This document shows, one piece after another, positions 1 to 9,467 of a stretch of 64,000 nucleotides of DNA. The notes beneath the pieces are model-generated. The model made no database searches, was not told the origin of the DNA, and saw only the letters and a program-made list of their open reading frames with translations. Source of the DNA: Pedobacter boryungensis (lineage in GTDB: Bacteria; Bacteroidota; Bacteroidia; Sphingobacteriales; Sphingobacteriaceae); NCBI RefSeq assembly GCF_013204825.1, contig NZ_JABMKV010000002.1, forward strand, positions 248,001-312,000, read 5' to 3'. The number at the start of each line of letters is the position of its first letter. Position 1 is the stretch's first letter. Made by a program: the position numbers and the translations under genes.

Positions 1-1
1 A

Positions 2-166
2 CCCGTTCAACAGCAGAAACCACAAGTTCAAAAACCTGCAGTAGAAGGAGCAGCCCCAGTAAATACTAATAATGGTCCAAAACCAAATCGGAACAATAAA
101 AACAGAAATAAAAACCGCAATAAGAATAGACCTACAGATTCATCTGAAAAGCCAAAAAATGACTAA
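2..166 (+). CDS. C-terminal tail of a probable PSP1/RicT-family protein (partial)
   Basis: The first 165 bases are open in one frame and end in TAA. They encode a low-complexity tail rich in Pro, Gln, Asn, Lys and Arg, with repeated Asn-Lys/Arg pairs. The body of the protein lies outside the window. The stop overlaps the start of gldH by 8 bases, so the two are translationally coupled. In many Bacteroidota the gene directly before gldH is a PSP1-domain (RicT/YaaT) protein with this kind of basic Asn-rich tail, and that synteny is the only basis for the name. The open frame is secure; the family name is inference. Confidence 0.5.
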   Translation, partial: PVQQQKPQVQKPAVEGAAPVNTNNGPKPNRNNKNRNKNRNKNRPTDSSEKPKND

Positions 167-623
167 GACAAAGTTTATATTGCTGTTCTTAATGGTATTG
201 CTATTCATTTTTGGATGTAATAATACCAATCTGGTTGATACCAATGTGAATGTTGAGGATAACAGTTGGACATACGCTAAGAGTATAAAAACGACTGTAG
301 AAATTAAAGACACCATCCAAACGTATCAGCTTTATTTTAAACTTCGTCACACTACAGATTATCGCTATGCGAACTTGTATGTGGTGCTGCATTTGAAAGG
401 TAATGGTTTAAACAAAAGTACTCGATATCAATTTAAGTTAGCTAAAAATGATGGGGAATGGTTAGGCAAGGGTTCAGGAGATTTGTACACGTATAATTTC
501 CCGCTGTTAACTAATTACCACTTTGCGAAATCTGGAAAGTACGAAATAGAAATAGAACAAAACATGCGTGATAATCCATTAATTGGAATTAGTGATGTTG
601 GAATTACGCTTGTAAAACAATAA
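159..623 (+). CDS. gldH: Gliding motility lipoprotein GldH
   Basis: A 154-residue lipoprotein. The start is the ATG at 159, because the signal sequence begins there: basic MTKTK, a hydrophobic run, then the lipobox FGC about 20 residues in. The mature part has the GldH pattern of a Trp-Tyr near the N terminus, a central stretch with TTDYRYANLYV, a GEWLGKGSGD loop, and a C-terminal QNMRDNPLIGISDVG block. GldH is one of the lipoproteins associated with the Bacteroidota gliding/type IX secretion machinery at the cell envelope. Non-gliding relatives also keep it, so its presence does not prove motility. It overlaps the preceding gene by 8 bases. An upstream in-frame ATG at 72 would add a basic extension before the signal peptide and is rejected. 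Confidence 0.88.
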   Translation: MTKTKFILLFLMVLLFIFGCNNTNLVDTNVNVEDNSWTYAKSIKTTVEIKDTIQTYQLYFKLRHTTDYRYANLYVVLHLKGNGLNKSTRYQFKLAKNDGEWLGKGSGDLYTYNFPLLTNYHFAKSGKYEIEIEQNMRDNPLIGISDVGITLVKQ

Positions 624-685
624 ACTAATACGTAACAAGCATTTAACAAAAGCAATAAGAGAAAAACCTGCTAAAAACTTATCAA

Positions 686-1861
686 ATGAAGAACTTTATA
701 TGGGCAATTTGCCTATTCATGATAACTACATCTGCCACAGCTGCAGAAATCAATTTCTTAGATAATCCAGTATGGAGTACTGTTTTAGAAAAAGCGAAAA
801 AGGAAAATAAAGTGATTTTCTTAGATGCTTATGCTACATGGTGCGGTCCTTGTAAAATGATGGATAGCGAAACGTATAAAGATTCAGCAGTTGCTGATTA
901 TTACAACACAAACTTTATTAATGTAAAGTACGATATGGAAAAAGGCGAAGGTTTAACCTTAGCACAGCGATTTTCAGTTGAATCCTATCCTAGTTTATTA
1001 TTCATCAATCCGGATGGTACCGTACTTCATAAAGGTACAGGATTTCGCAAAGGGCCGGAGTTTACAGATTTAGGTCAAAACGCTCAATTCCTTATTTTAA
1101 AAAAATCGGCAATGGGAATGAGCAATGCTGAATTTGTAAAATTTGCAAGTGATGCAGTGAAATTTGAAGACGAAGATTTCGACCAAATTAGTCAAGATTA
1201 TCTAGCTAAACAATCTGATATTTTAGGAAATGCAGAATTAATCGATTTGATTATGAACTATGCTAATTCGCTACCTGATCAAAAATCTTTAGCTTACATA
1301 GCCAATAACAAAGCAAAAATTTTACAAAGCGGAAATTACACGGAGAACGATTTTAATGAACGATTGATTAGTTTAACATTGGGCTATTCACTTTCAGATA
1401 AAGAACAATTAGACGAAGAAACTTTAGATTTTGATATTGTTAAAACCTTGTTGGAAAAATATGTTCCTGAAAATGCATTTTTTGTATACCACTATTTTAA
1501 AGCACAATATGCATTAGATAACAAAGAAACAGATGAAGCACTTTCAGAAATCGATCTCATTGTAGCTAACGCTCCTACAAAAGTAACCTTCGATCAGCTG
1601 TGTAATGCGATGATGAATATGGGGCCATTTTTATTAAATGAAGGAAAACTAGATCCGATATTGAAAAAGTTTGAGGATATCAAATTGACAGAGAAAGATG
1701 CGGATAATGCTTACATGAAAGATTTTGTGAAAGCAATTATCTATATTAAAGTTAAGGATTTTGAGAAATTTAAGGGTATTGCAAATGCAATGATCGCAAG
1801 TAATAGTACACCCGAAAAAGTTAAAGACGACTTAAAAACAGCTTTAGACAGAATAAAGTAA
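686..1861 (+). CDS. Periplasmic thioredoxin-fold protein with long helical C-terminal part
   Basis: A 391-residue exported protein. A Sec signal peptide ends near residue 19 (ATA-A). It is followed by a thioredoxin-like domain (about residues 25-135) with a complete redox motif WCGPC at 52-56 and the cis-proline region SYPSLLF. Residues about 140-391 are helical and repeat-like with no motif I recognise; they could be TPR/SEL1-like. Such proteins in Bacteroidota are annotated only as thioredoxin family protein, and the natural substrate is unknown. A role in thiol reduction or isomerisation in the periplasm is inferred from the intact CxxC. The gene is 62 bases after gldH and may be monocistronic. 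Confidence 0.8.
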   Translation: MKNFIWAICLFMITTSATAAEINFLDNPVWSTVLEKAKKENKVIFLDAYATWCGPCKMMDSETYKDSAVADYYNTNFINVKYDMEKGEGLTLAQRFSVESYPSLLFINPDGTVLHKGTGFRKGPEFTDLGQNAQFLILKKSAMGMSNAEFVKFASDAVKFEDEDFDQISQDYLAKQSDILGNAELIDLIMNYANSLPDQKSLAYIANNKAKILQSGNYTENDFNERLISLTLGYSLSDKEQLDEETLDFDIVKTLLEKYVPENAFFVYHYFKAQYALDNKETDEALSEIDLIVANAPTKVTFDQLCNAMMNMGPFLLNEGKLDPILKKFEDIKLTEKDADNAYMKDFVKAIIYIKVKDFEKFKGIANAMIASNSTPEKVKDDLKTALDRIK

Positions 1862-1956
1862 TTTAGTGCATTTGTGTTCATCTGATCATTGTTCGTTTGG
1901 TTATAAGTCTAAGTAATTTGACCAAATGAACTAATGAACCATTTCAACCAATAGAC

Positions 1957-3282
1957 TTAAAGCAAGTGCAATAATTGCTCAAGCGCCATACCACGACTAC
2001 CTTTTAACAATACCAAATTATTTACAACAGAATTTTCTTGAAGATAAATTGCTGCTTCTGAAGGAGTGCTAAAGAAATGACCAGTATATCTTTCTTTATA
2101 GGTGTAGAAATCTTTACCAATAAAAATTAATGTTTCAATATGACTTTCGACAGCTAATTTCACAATTAGCTCATGTTGTGCTGCAGATTCTGTACCTAAT
2201 TCAAACATGTCTCCAAGAATAGCAGTTTTATGAGGAGAACTAAGTGATTTCAAATTGTTTAACGCCGCACTCATACTGCTTGGATTAGCATTATAGAAAT
2301 CGCATATTACGGTGTTTTTATCTGTCTTTGATATTTGCGAGCGGTTGTTATTCGGAAAATAATTCGCTAAACCCGTGTTAATTTGTTCAGCGCTTAATTC
2401 AAAGAAATTTCCAATGCAAATAGCAGCTAAAATATTCTCAAAATTATAAGTGCCAGTTAAATTTGCTTTTGCTTGATAGGTGGAATGATGAGTAGCCCAT
2501 TCAAATTCAATTAAAGGGTCGCTGTGTTGTAGTTTGCCGCTTACGGAGTTTTCTTTTTCACTACCATAATAAACCACTTTATTTAGTCCCGCAACTTCAC
2601 TCATCTCTAATAAATAAGGATTGTTACGATTAATAAATGCATAACCATGATGTGCTTTTAAGTAAGCATATAATTCAGCTTTACCTTTTTTTACACCTTC
2701 AAACCCGCCAAAACCATCTAAATGAGCCATGCCTACATTGGTAATTAACCCATGAGTAGGTTGTGCAATTTCACACAAAAATTCTATCTCTTTTTGATGA
2801 TTTGCTCCCATTTCTATCACAGCAATTTCAACATTATCCTGTAATGCTAAAATTGACAAAGGAACGCCAATGTGATTATTTAAATTCCCTTTAGTAGCGA
2901 AAGTTTGAAATTTTTCAGCTAATACAGCTCTAATTAACTCCTTTGTAGTGGTCTTACCATTGCTTCCTGTTAAGCCAATAACTGGAATAGTTAATTGTTT
3001 TCTGTGGTGTTTTGCTAAATCTTGCAATGTAGTTAATACATCATCAACCAAAATACACTTGTCGTTTATAGCATATTTCTCATTATCTATAATCGCGAAA
3101 GCTGCACCCTGTTCTAAAGCTTTTTCGGCAAAAGTATTCGCGTCAAAATTATCGCCCTTCAGTGCAAAAAATAAGCAACCTTCGGTAATAGTTCTTGTAT
3201 CCGTACAAATAGTACGGTGTTTTAGATAATGTTGATAAAGCTGTTCGAGTTTTGCCATTTCGCAAAGCGGATAAATATTCAT
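1957..3282 (-). CDS. murF: UDP-N-acetylmuramoyl-tripeptide--D-alanyl-D-alanine ligase
   Basis: Cytoplasmic Mur ligase that adds D-Ala-D-Ala to UDP-MurNAc-tripeptide, completing the pentapeptide precursor of peptidoglycan. At 441 residues it is of normal length. The N-terminal domain has the TDTR and LFFALKGDNFDANTF blocks. The ATP site is GLTGSNGKTTTKE (about 103-115). The central domain has the EMGANHQKEI and TNVGMAHLDGFGG blocks, and the C-terminal domain has DFYNANPSSM and LLKGSRGMALE. Met9 (MAKLEQLYQHY, coordinate 3258) is an alternative start that fits the short N termini of relatives. The gene is divergent from the M14 peptidase, and the 68-base intergenic region carries an ATCTTTGC-like -7 element on the minus strand near 3300-3307. 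Confidence 0.95.
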   Translation of the reverse strand: MNIYPLCEMAKLEQLYQHYLKHRTICTDTRTITEGCLFFALKGDNFDANTFAEKALEQGAAFAIIDNEKYAINDKCILVDDVLTTLQDLAKHHRKQLTIPVIGLTGSNGKTTTKELIRAVLAEKFQTFATKGNLNNHIGVPLSILALQDNVEIAVIEMGANHQKEIEFLCEIAQPTHGLITNVGMAHLDGFGGFEGVKKGKAELYAYLKAHHGYAFINRNNPYLLEMSEVAGLNKVVYYGSEKENSVSGKLQHSDPLIEFEWATHHSTYQAKANLTGTYNFENILAAICIGNFFELSAEQINTGLANYFPNNNRSQISKTDKNTVICDFYNANPSSMSAALNNLKSLSSPHKTAILGDMFELGTESAAQHELIVKLAVESHIETLIFIGKDFYTYKERYTGHFFSTPSEAAIYLQENSVVNNLVLLKGSRGMALEQLLHLL

Positions 3283-3350
3283 CGTAAAATTACAAATGCA
3301 AAGATGAATACAAAATCCTTTTTAGTATTATTGATAAATATTCCTATTGT

Positions 3351-5837
3351 ATGAAGAATTATCTGCTTTGCCTATTGTTTTTAAGTTTTAGCGCTACTGC
3401 GGTTTTCGCTCAAACACCATCACCTGACGAATTTCTTGGTTATCCCTTAGGCAGTCGTTTTACTCCCCATCAAAAAGTAGTTGATTACTTCAAAAAGGTA
3501 GCTTCAACAAATAAAAATATCCAGTTACAGACCTACGGAAAAACATACGAAGGACGAGAATTAATTCTTGCCATTGTTTCTGACAAGGACAACATGGATA
3601 AATTAGAACAGATTAGAACAACTAATTTAAGTTTAGCAAATGCTGATAAAAGCACTGCAAAAGTAACTAAACAACCAGCAATTTTATGGTTAAGCTATAA
3701 TGTACATGGCAACGAAGCAAATTCTACAGAAACAGCCATGAAAGTTTTGTACACATTGGCTTCGGCAAAAGAAAGCAATACTGCAGCTTGGTTAAAAAAC
3801 ACAGTAGTAATTATAGATCCTTGTTTAAATCCAGATGGGAGAGAAAGATATGTGAGTAATTTTAATATGGTAAGTGGAGTTGTTCCAAATCCAGACCCTT
3901 CGGCTCGTGAACATAGCGAACCTTGGCCAGGTGGAAGACCAAACCACTATTATTATGATTTAAATCGCGATTGGGCTTGGCAAACACAAATAGAAACGCA
4001 ACAAAGATTAATTGCTTATCATAAATGGATGCCTCAAGTACATGTTGATTTTCATGAGCAGAGCTACAACGAACCATATTATTTTGCACCTGCGGCAGAA
4101 CCTGTACATCAAGATATTACACCTTGGCAAAGAGAATTTCAAATCACGGTAGGGAAAAATAACGCGAAATATTTTGACGAAAACGGCTGGCAATATTTTA
4201 CCAAAGAACGTTTTGATTTATTATATCCATCTTATGGCGATACCTATCCTTTGTATAATGGCGCCATTGGCATGACTTACGAACAGGGAGGAATTAGAGC
4301 CGGACTAGCTGTAATTACTGCAGATGGAGACACGCTAACATTGAAAGATAGAATTGACCATCACTTTACAACTTCAATGGCAACATTAGAAACTGTTTCT
4401 ACACATGCAGTAAAATTGGTAAGTGAGTTTAAAAAGTACTTCGAGCAAAGCGCAATAAATCCCCCTGGAATTTATAAAACCTATGTAGTTAAAGCGCAAA
4501 ATATTTCCAGATTGCGTAAAATGGCCGAGTTACTGAGCCGAAATCATATTGCATTTGGCTTTGGTGCAGATCGTTCCCTAAATGGCTACAATTACGAAAC
4601 ACAAAAAGTAGAGCCTTTTAAAGTAGAACGAAATGATTTGATTGTTAATTTACAGCAGCCACGTTCGGTAATGGCAAATGTACTTTTTGAACCGCAAACT
4701 ATGGTAAGCGATTCTAACACTTACGATATTACAGCTTGGGCCTTACCTTATGCCTATGGTTTAAAAGCTTATGCAGTTAAAGAGTCCTTAACAGGAAGTT
4801 TCAATTTTATTGAAGATAAAAAAGAAAATGTCCCTGCAATTAATAAACCGTATGCTTGGGTAATGCCATGGAATGCAGTAGCAGATGCACAAATTTTAAT
4901 TGAATTACAAAAACAAAAAATAAAAGTTCGTTTGGCAGAGGAAGGATTTACCATTGGTGGAAAAGCTTATCCTGCGGGTTCTTTATTAATTTATCGTACG
5001 GAAAACGAACGAAATATAAAAGATTTTAACGCTGTACTGATGGGAATAGCTAAGCGCAGTAACGTTTCTTTTTATCCTATTTCGAGTGGTTACGTAGAAA
5101 AGGGAAAAGACTTTGGCTCCTCAGTATATAGACTTTTAACCGCACCAAAAATAGCAGTAGTTACTGGACAAGAGGTTTCTTCGCAAAGCGTAGGAGAAGT
5201 TTGGCATTTCTTTGAACAAGAATTGAATTATCCCGTAAGTTTAATAAGTGTACAAAGCGCAGCGTATTTAGACATTAACAAAATTAATGTATTGATTTTA
5301 TCAGACGGGAATTATTCAGACAAACTTGCAGAACAATTAAGCGGATGGATTAATGCTGGTGGTAATCTTGTTTTAATGGAAGATGCAATTTTATCAATGG
5401 TTGGCAAAAAACCGTTCGATATCAAACGTAAAGAATATCCTAAAAAGGATGATAAGGAAAGCAACGAACGTAAATACGCTGAAAAAGATAAGGACGATTT
5501 GCAGAACGCTATTCCTGGCGCAATATATAAAGTGAGTTTAGATCAAAGTCATCCACTTGCCGCAGGCTTAGGCACGTACTATTACACCTTAAAAACAGAC
5601 GAAAGAATTTACGAACCATTAGAAAATGGATGGAATGTTGGTACGCTAAAAACAAATAGTTACATGGCTGGTATTGCAGGAGAGAAAGTAAAGAAAAAAT
5701 TAACTACAGGATTATTATATGGCGTACAACAATCTGGCAAAGGAAATATAGTCTATTTAGCTACAGATGTTTTGTTCCGCTCTTTCTGGGAAAATGGCAA
5801 GCAATTATTTACCAATGCAGTTTTCTTGGTGAATTAA
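3351..5837 (+). CDS. Secreted M14-family zinc carboxypeptidase
   Basis: An 828-residue exported peptidase. The signal peptide is residues 1-20 (AVFA-Q). The M14 carboxypeptidase domain follows, with the zinc-binding HxxE at His119 and Glu122 in HGNEANSTE, the LNPDGRERY block, and the third-ligand region HVDFHEQ near residue 233. TYEQGG near residue 310 is a candidate for the catalytic glutamate. The C-terminal half, from about residue 390, resembles the long extension of Bacteroidota M14 peptidases. It includes a DUF4350/glutamine-amidotransferase-like stretch (LILSDGNYSDKLAEQLSGWINAGG without a clear catalytic triad). It probably digests peptides in the periplasm or outside the cell. It is a single gene, divergent from murF and convergent with the doxX unit. 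Confidence 0.87.
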   Translation: MKNYLLCLLFLSFSATAVFAQTPSPDEFLGYPLGSRFTPHQKVVDYFKKVASTNKNIQLQTYGKTYEGRELILAIVSDKDNMDKLEQIRTTNLSLANADKSTAKVTKQPAILWLSYNVHGNEANSTETAMKVLYTLASAKESNTAAWLKNTVVIIDPCLNPDGRERYVSNFNMVSGVVPNPDPSAREHSEPWPGGRPNHYYYDLNRDWAWQTQIETQQRLIAYHKWMPQVHVDFHEQSYNEPYYFAPAAEPVHQDITPWQREFQITVGKNNAKYFDENGWQYFTKERFDLLYPSYGDTYPLYNGAIGMTYEQGGIRAGLAVITADGDTLTLKDRIDHHFTTSMATLETVSTHAVKLVSEFKKYFEQSAINPPGIYKTYVVKAQNISRLRKMAELLSRNHIAFGFGADRSLNGYNYETQKVEPFKVERNDLIVNLQQPRSVMANVLFEPQTMVSDSNTYDITAWALPYAYGLKAYAVKESLTGSFNFIEDKKENVPAINKPYAWVMPWNAVADAQILIELQKQKIKVRLAEEGFTIGGKAYPAGSLLIYRTENERNIKDFNAVLMGIAKRSNVSFYPISSGYVEKGKDFGSSVYRLLTAPKIAVVTGQEVSSQSVGEVWHFFEQELNYPVSLISVQSAAYLDINKINVLILSDGNYSDKLAEQLSGWINAGGNLVLMEDAILSMVGKKPFDIKRKEYPKKDDKESNERKYAEKDKDDLQNAIPGAIYKVSLDQSHPLAAGLGTYYYTLKTDERIYEPLENGWNVGTLKTNSYMAGIAGEKVKKKLTTGLLYGVQQSGKGNIVYLATDVLFRSFWENGKQLFTNAVFLVN

Positions 5838-5947
5838 TCTAAAGTCCAATTTTATTTACATTCCAAATTCAATTAGGGATCTTCATGATAGTTAGCATTA
5901 AGCATTAGGATTCCCGTTTTCACAGTAATGACGATTTGTTTTAGAAC

Positions 5948-6355
5948 TTACTTCTTGTCAATGCTATATTTTCCTGGTCCAACAAATAGTAAACCGAAAA
6001 ATACGATACCTAATTCTATGGCGTGAGAGGCGCTATTAATACCATCACCTTTACTAAAATGAACTAAAGCTGCAATAAGCATTGTAAAAACCAATAGCAT
6101 ATTTACAGGGCGAAAGAATAACCCGAGTATTAATAAAAAGCCACCAAAAGTTTCGGTCGCTGCGGCCATAAATCCCCATAAAACTGGTAAAAAATCAATA
6201 CCAATTAATTTCATGCTGCCGCCGAGTCCTTTCCATGTTTCTACACCGCCCATGATTTTTGGAAAACCATGAATCATGAACATCACGCCTAAGCCAAGTC
6301 TAATTAATAATAATCCAGTATTGCGGTATTTACCTAGGTTATCTAAAATTGCCAT
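5948..6355 (-). CDS. DoxX-family inner-membrane protein
   Basis: A 135-residue protein with four predicted membrane helices. The DoxX signature is visible in LLLIRLGLGVMFMIHGFPKIMGG at the first helix and FMAAATETFGGFLLILGLFFRP at the second. DoxX/DoxD-like proteins were named from thiosulfate:quinone oxidoreductase subunits, but most members have no proven function. The start is one base after the stop of the LD-carboxypeptidase, so the two are almost certainly one transcript. Nothing here links the two functions. Confidence 0.85.
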   Translation of the reverse strand: MAILDNLGKYRNTGLLLIRLGLGVMFMIHGFPKIMGGVETWKGLGGSMKLIGIDFLPVLWGFMAAATETFGGFLLILGLFFRPVNMLLVFTMLIAALVHFSKGDGINSASHAIELGIVFFGLLFVGPGKYSIDKK

Positions 6356-6356
6356 T

Positions 6357-7256
6357 TTATAAAAAGTTTAATTTAACGTTATTTTCATCTACTACTAAAG
6401 ATACATTTTTACCAATCACCATTGCCCGATTATCGTCAATATGCCCAGAAGGGAAATTAAAACACACAGGATAATCATATTCCTTAACTAATTCCCAAAT
6501 CACTTCTTCTGGTGTTTGTCCGAATGGGATTTTCTCTTCCTCGATTTCATTAAAAGCACCGACTATTAAAGCTTTTAACTTTGCAAGTTTGCCTTTCCTT
6601 TTCAGCAAACGCATCATTCTATCTATCGAATATTCATGCTCGCCAACATCTTCTAAAAATAAAACCTTATCATCATAATCTATTTCAGAAACCGAACCTT
6701 CTACAGCAATTAACAAGCTTAAATTTCCACCAATTAATATTCCTTCGGTATTGCCTACTCTATTTGGAAATTCACTCGAATAAGTATAAGATACTGGTTC
6801 GCCAAAAAGAGATTTTCTCAAGCTTTCTAAGGCTTCAGGAGTACTTTCATCAAACGTATAAGGCATTTGTGCATGAATGCTCTGGGTATTTAATTCCGCT
6901 AATGAGTGAGAAAGCAAAATGGTAATATCACTAAAGCCAATTAGCCATTTCGGATGCTCGTTAAAGGCAGTAAAGTCAAGTTTATCAATTATTCGAATGG
7001 TACCATAACCACCGCGTCCAGCAATAATTGCTTTAATGCTTTTATCATCTAAAAACTGTTGTAAATCGGCGGCTCTTTCTTCATCTGTTCCAGAAAACTG
7101 ATGGTAAGAACCAGTTACTGTTTTTCCAATCACTACCTCTAATCCCCATTGTTTTAAAATGGCAATTCCGTTAGCAATACTACTAGGCAATTTCTTAGCA
7201 GGACAAACAATTGCAATTTTGTCTCCTTTTTTTAAATATGGTGGCTGTTTAATCAT
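6357..7256 (-). CDS. LD-carboxypeptidase, S66 family
   Basis: A 299-residue cytoplasmic peptidase that removes the terminal D-Ala from muropeptide tetrapeptides during peptidoglycan recycling. The start chosen is Met at 7256 (MIKQPPYLKKGDKIAIVCPA), the usual N terminus of the family. A longer in-frame extension would run into the metG promoter and gene and is rejected. S66 features include GRGGYGTIRIID, WLIGFSDIT with the nucleophilic Ser, the GNLSLL block, LFLEDVGEHEYSIDRMM, and the C-terminal PVCFNFPSGHIDDN carrying the conserved His. It is divergent from metG over 39 bases and is followed one base later by doxX. Confidence 0.9.
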   Translation of the reverse strand: MIKQPPYLKKGDKIAIVCPAKKLPSSIANGIAILKQWGLEVVIGKTVTGSYHQFSGTDEERAADLQQFLDDKSIKAIIAGRGGYGTIRIIDKLDFTAFNEHPKWLIGFSDITILLSHSLAELNTQSIHAQMPYTFDESTPEALESLRKSLFGEPVSYTYSSEFPNRVGNTEGILIGGNLSLLIAVEGSVSEIDYDDKVLFLEDVGEHEYSIDRMMRLLKRKGKLAKLKALIVGAFNEIEEEKIPFGQTPEEVIWELVKEYDYPVCFNFPSGHIDDNRAMVIGKNVSLVVDENNVKLNFL

Positions 7257-7268
7257 AGGTAAAACACT

Positions 7269-7276
7269 TATCTTTG
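7269..7276 (+). promoter_or_regulatory. Bacteroidota -7 promoter element of metG
   Basis: TATCTTTG is an exact match to the Bacteroidota -7 consensus TAnnTTTG. A T-rich -33-like patch lies about 20 bases upstream. Transcription from here would start near 7281, only about 15 bases before the TTG start of metG, which supports that start. Confidence 0.6.
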
Positions 7277-7295
7277 CCAAAATAAATAAATAGTT

Positions 7296-9404
7296 TTGGA
7301 TAATAGTAAAATTAAAAGATATACTGTAACGGCAGCTTTGCCTTACACCAATGGTCCGGTGCATATTGGTCACTTAGCAGGTGTTTATTTGCCGGCTGAT
7401 ACCTATGTGCGTTATTTACGTTCCAACAAAAGAGATGTAAAGTTTATTTGTGGCTCTGATGAAAATGGTGTTCCAATAACATTAAAAGCTAAAAAAGAAG
7501 GTGTTACGCCGCAAGAGATCGTAGATAAGTACCATAAAATTATTGGCGATTCTTTTAAAGAATTTGGCGTTTCTTTTGATATTTACCACCGTACTTCATC
7601 GTTAACTCATCATCAAACTGCAGCAGATTTCTTTAAAAAGCTATACAATGATGGTGTTTTTACAGAAGAAATTACCGAGCAATATTATGATGAGAAAGCA
7701 CAAACTTTTTTAGCTGATAGATACATTACAGGAACCTGTCCTAAATGTGGAAATGAAAATGCTTACGGTGATCAATGCGAAAACTGTGGTAGTACATTAA
7801 ATGCGACAGACTTAATCAATCCAAAATCTACTTTATCTGGTGAGCCACCTGTGCGTAAAGAAACTAAGAATTGGTTTTTACCATTAGATAAATACGAAGA
7901 TAAGTTAAGAACCTATATCGAAAGTCATAAAGAATGGAGACCAAATGTATATGGCCAATGTCAGAGTTGGTTAAATGCAGGTTTGCAACCAAGGGCAATG
8001 ACAAGAGATTTAGATTGGGGAATACAAGTTCCGGTAAAAGGTGCTGATGGTAAAGTTTTGTATGTATGGTTTGATGCCCCAATTGGCTACATTTCTGCAA
8101 CAAAAGAATTATGTAACTACGCAAAGCTTGATGTTTGGAATCCTAAAGCTGAGGAATATTATATCCGCCAGATAGAAACTGATAAATGTGATTGGGCATC
8201 TTATTGGAAAGATGAAGAAACCAAGTTGGTTCATTTTATCGGAAAAGATAATATCGTTTTCCACTGTATTATTTTTCCAGCAATGCTAATGGCGCATGGC
8301 GATTATATTTTAGCCGACAATGTTCCAGCAAATGAATTCTTGAACTTAGAAGGTCAGAAAATATCTACCTCAAAAAATTGGGCGGTTTGGCTGAATGAAT
8401 ATTTAGTAGAATTTCCAGATAAACAGGATATTTTACGTTATGTATTAACGGCTACAGCTCCAGAAACTAAGGATAACGATTTTACATGGAAAGATTTCCA
8501 AGCTCGTAATAATAATGAGTTAGTAGCTATTTTAGGCAACTTCATTAACCGCGTTACGGTACTTACACATAAGTATTTTAACGGTAAGGTGCCAATGTTA
8601 ATGGAAGTGACGGAGCAAGATCAGGCAGTAATTGATGAGTTAGCTACATATCCTGCAAAAATTAGCGCATCTATAGAAAACTACCGATTTAGAGAAGCTT
8701 TAGGTGAAGTAATGAATGTAGCTCGTTTAGGTAATAAATATTTGGCGGATACAGAACCTTGGAAAGTAATCAAAACCGATGAGGATAGGGTAAGAACGAT
8801 ATTAAATATCAGCTTGCAAATTACGGCAAATATTGAAATCTTAATTGAACCTTTCTTACCATTTACTGCAGATAAATTGATGAAAATGCTAAACTATGGT
8901 GGTTATCAGTGGGAGGATGCGGGTAAAATGAACTTGTTAACACGTGGACATCAATTGAATGAGCCGGAGTTGTTATTTAGTAAAATTGAAGACGAAGAAG
9001 TGCAGGCGCAGATAGATAAGTTAAATAATAGTAAATCTGCAAATGCACAAGCAAATGCAACTTTAGTTCCTGCAAAGGAAAATATTCAATTTGATCAGTT
9101 TGGCGCAATGGATATTCGCATAGCAACGATTACCGCTGCTGAAAAAGTAGAGAAAACTAAGAAATTATTAAAACTAACTGTAAACACAGGCTTAGATGAA
9201 CGTACAGTAGTTTCTGGCATTGCAGAATATTATAAGCCCGAAGATATTATTGGGCAACAGGTAAGTCTTTTAGTGAACTTAGCACCTAGAGAAATTAAAG
9301 GAATTGTATCTCAAGGTATGATTTTAATGGCTGAAGACTCTGAAGGTAAACTTACTTTTGTAGCACCAACTGGGAAATTTGAAAATGGAAGTGTGGTGAG
9401 GTAA
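7296..9404 (+). CDS. metG: Methionyl-tRNA synthetase
   Basis: Class I aminoacyl-tRNA synthetase that charges tRNA-Met, 702 residues. The start is TTG at 7296; no ATG fits, and the next residues [20 protein letters not shown] are the conserved N terminus. The HIGH motif is in that block. A zinc knuckle with CPKC and CENC lies near residues 147-163. The KMSKS counterpart is KISTS in [10 protein letters not shown], and the anticodon-binding helices follow. The last ~110 residues form an EMAP/Trbp111-like tRNA-binding domain ([26 protein letters not shown]). This is the long, dimeric, zinc-containing form usual in Bacteroidota. It is followed by a strong palindromic terminator. Confidence 0.97.
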   Translation: MDNSKIKRYTVTAALPYTNGPVHIGHLAGVYLPADTYVRYLRSNKRDVKFICGSDENGVPITLKAKKEGVTPQEIVDKYHKIIGDSFKEFGVSFDIYHRTSSLTHHQTAADFFKKLYNDGVFTEEITEQYYDEKAQTFLADRYITGTCPKCGNENAYGDQCENCGSTLNATDLINPKSTLSGEPPVRKETKNWFLPLDKYEDKLRTYIESHKEWRPNVYGQCQSWLNAGLQPRAMTRDLDWGIQVPVKGADGKVLYVWFDAPIGYISATKELCNYAKLDVWNPKAEEYYIRQIETDKCDWASYWKDEETKLVHFIGKDNIVFHCIIFPAMLMAHGDYILADNVPANEFLNLEGQKISTSKNWAVWLNEYLVEFPDKQDILRYVLTATAPETKDNDFTWKDFQARNNNELVAILGNFINRVTVLTHKYFNGKVPMLMEVTEQDQAVIDELATYPAKISASIENYRFREALGEVMNVARLGNKYLADTEPWKVIKTDEDRVRTILNISLQITANIEILIEPFLPFTADKLMKMLNYGGYQWEDAGKMNLLTRGHQLNEPELLFSKIEDEEVQAQIDKLNNSKSANAQANATLVPAKENIQFDQFGAMDIRIATITAAEKVEKTKKLLKLTVNTGLDERTVVSGIAEYYKPEDIIGQQVSLLVNLAPREIKGIVSQGMILMAEDSEGKLTFVAPTGKFENGSVVR

Positions 9405-9426
9405 TTATTCTAATTGGATTTAAAAC

Positions 9427-9456
9427 AAAGCCTATCGATAATTATCGATAGGCTTT
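9427..9456. terminator. Bidirectional intrinsic terminator between metG and the 9468-10286 gene
   Basis: A perfect 30-base palindrome. The arm AAAGCCTATCGATAA is followed directly by its reverse complement, with A and T runs at the outer edges, so it can end transcription from both convergent genes. Confidence 0.85.
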
Positions 9457-9467
9457 TTCATTATGTT

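Noticed and set aside
1862..1956. Interleaved inverted repeats (AAGTCTA/TAGACTT and CCAAATGAAC-like arms) between the thioredoxin gene and murF
   Set aside because: They may form a convergent terminator but lack a GC stem and T run; too weak to list as a feature.
5838..5947. Fragment TCACAGTAATGACGATT similar to dispersed short repeats of Bacteroidota
   Set aside because: Only one partial copy, with no partner arm and no further copy in the window.
6357..7373. Longer version of the LD-carboxypeptidase starting at 7373
   Set aside because: The extension covers the metG promoter and start and lacks family similarity; MIKQPPYLKKGDKIAIV at 7256 is the normal N terminus.
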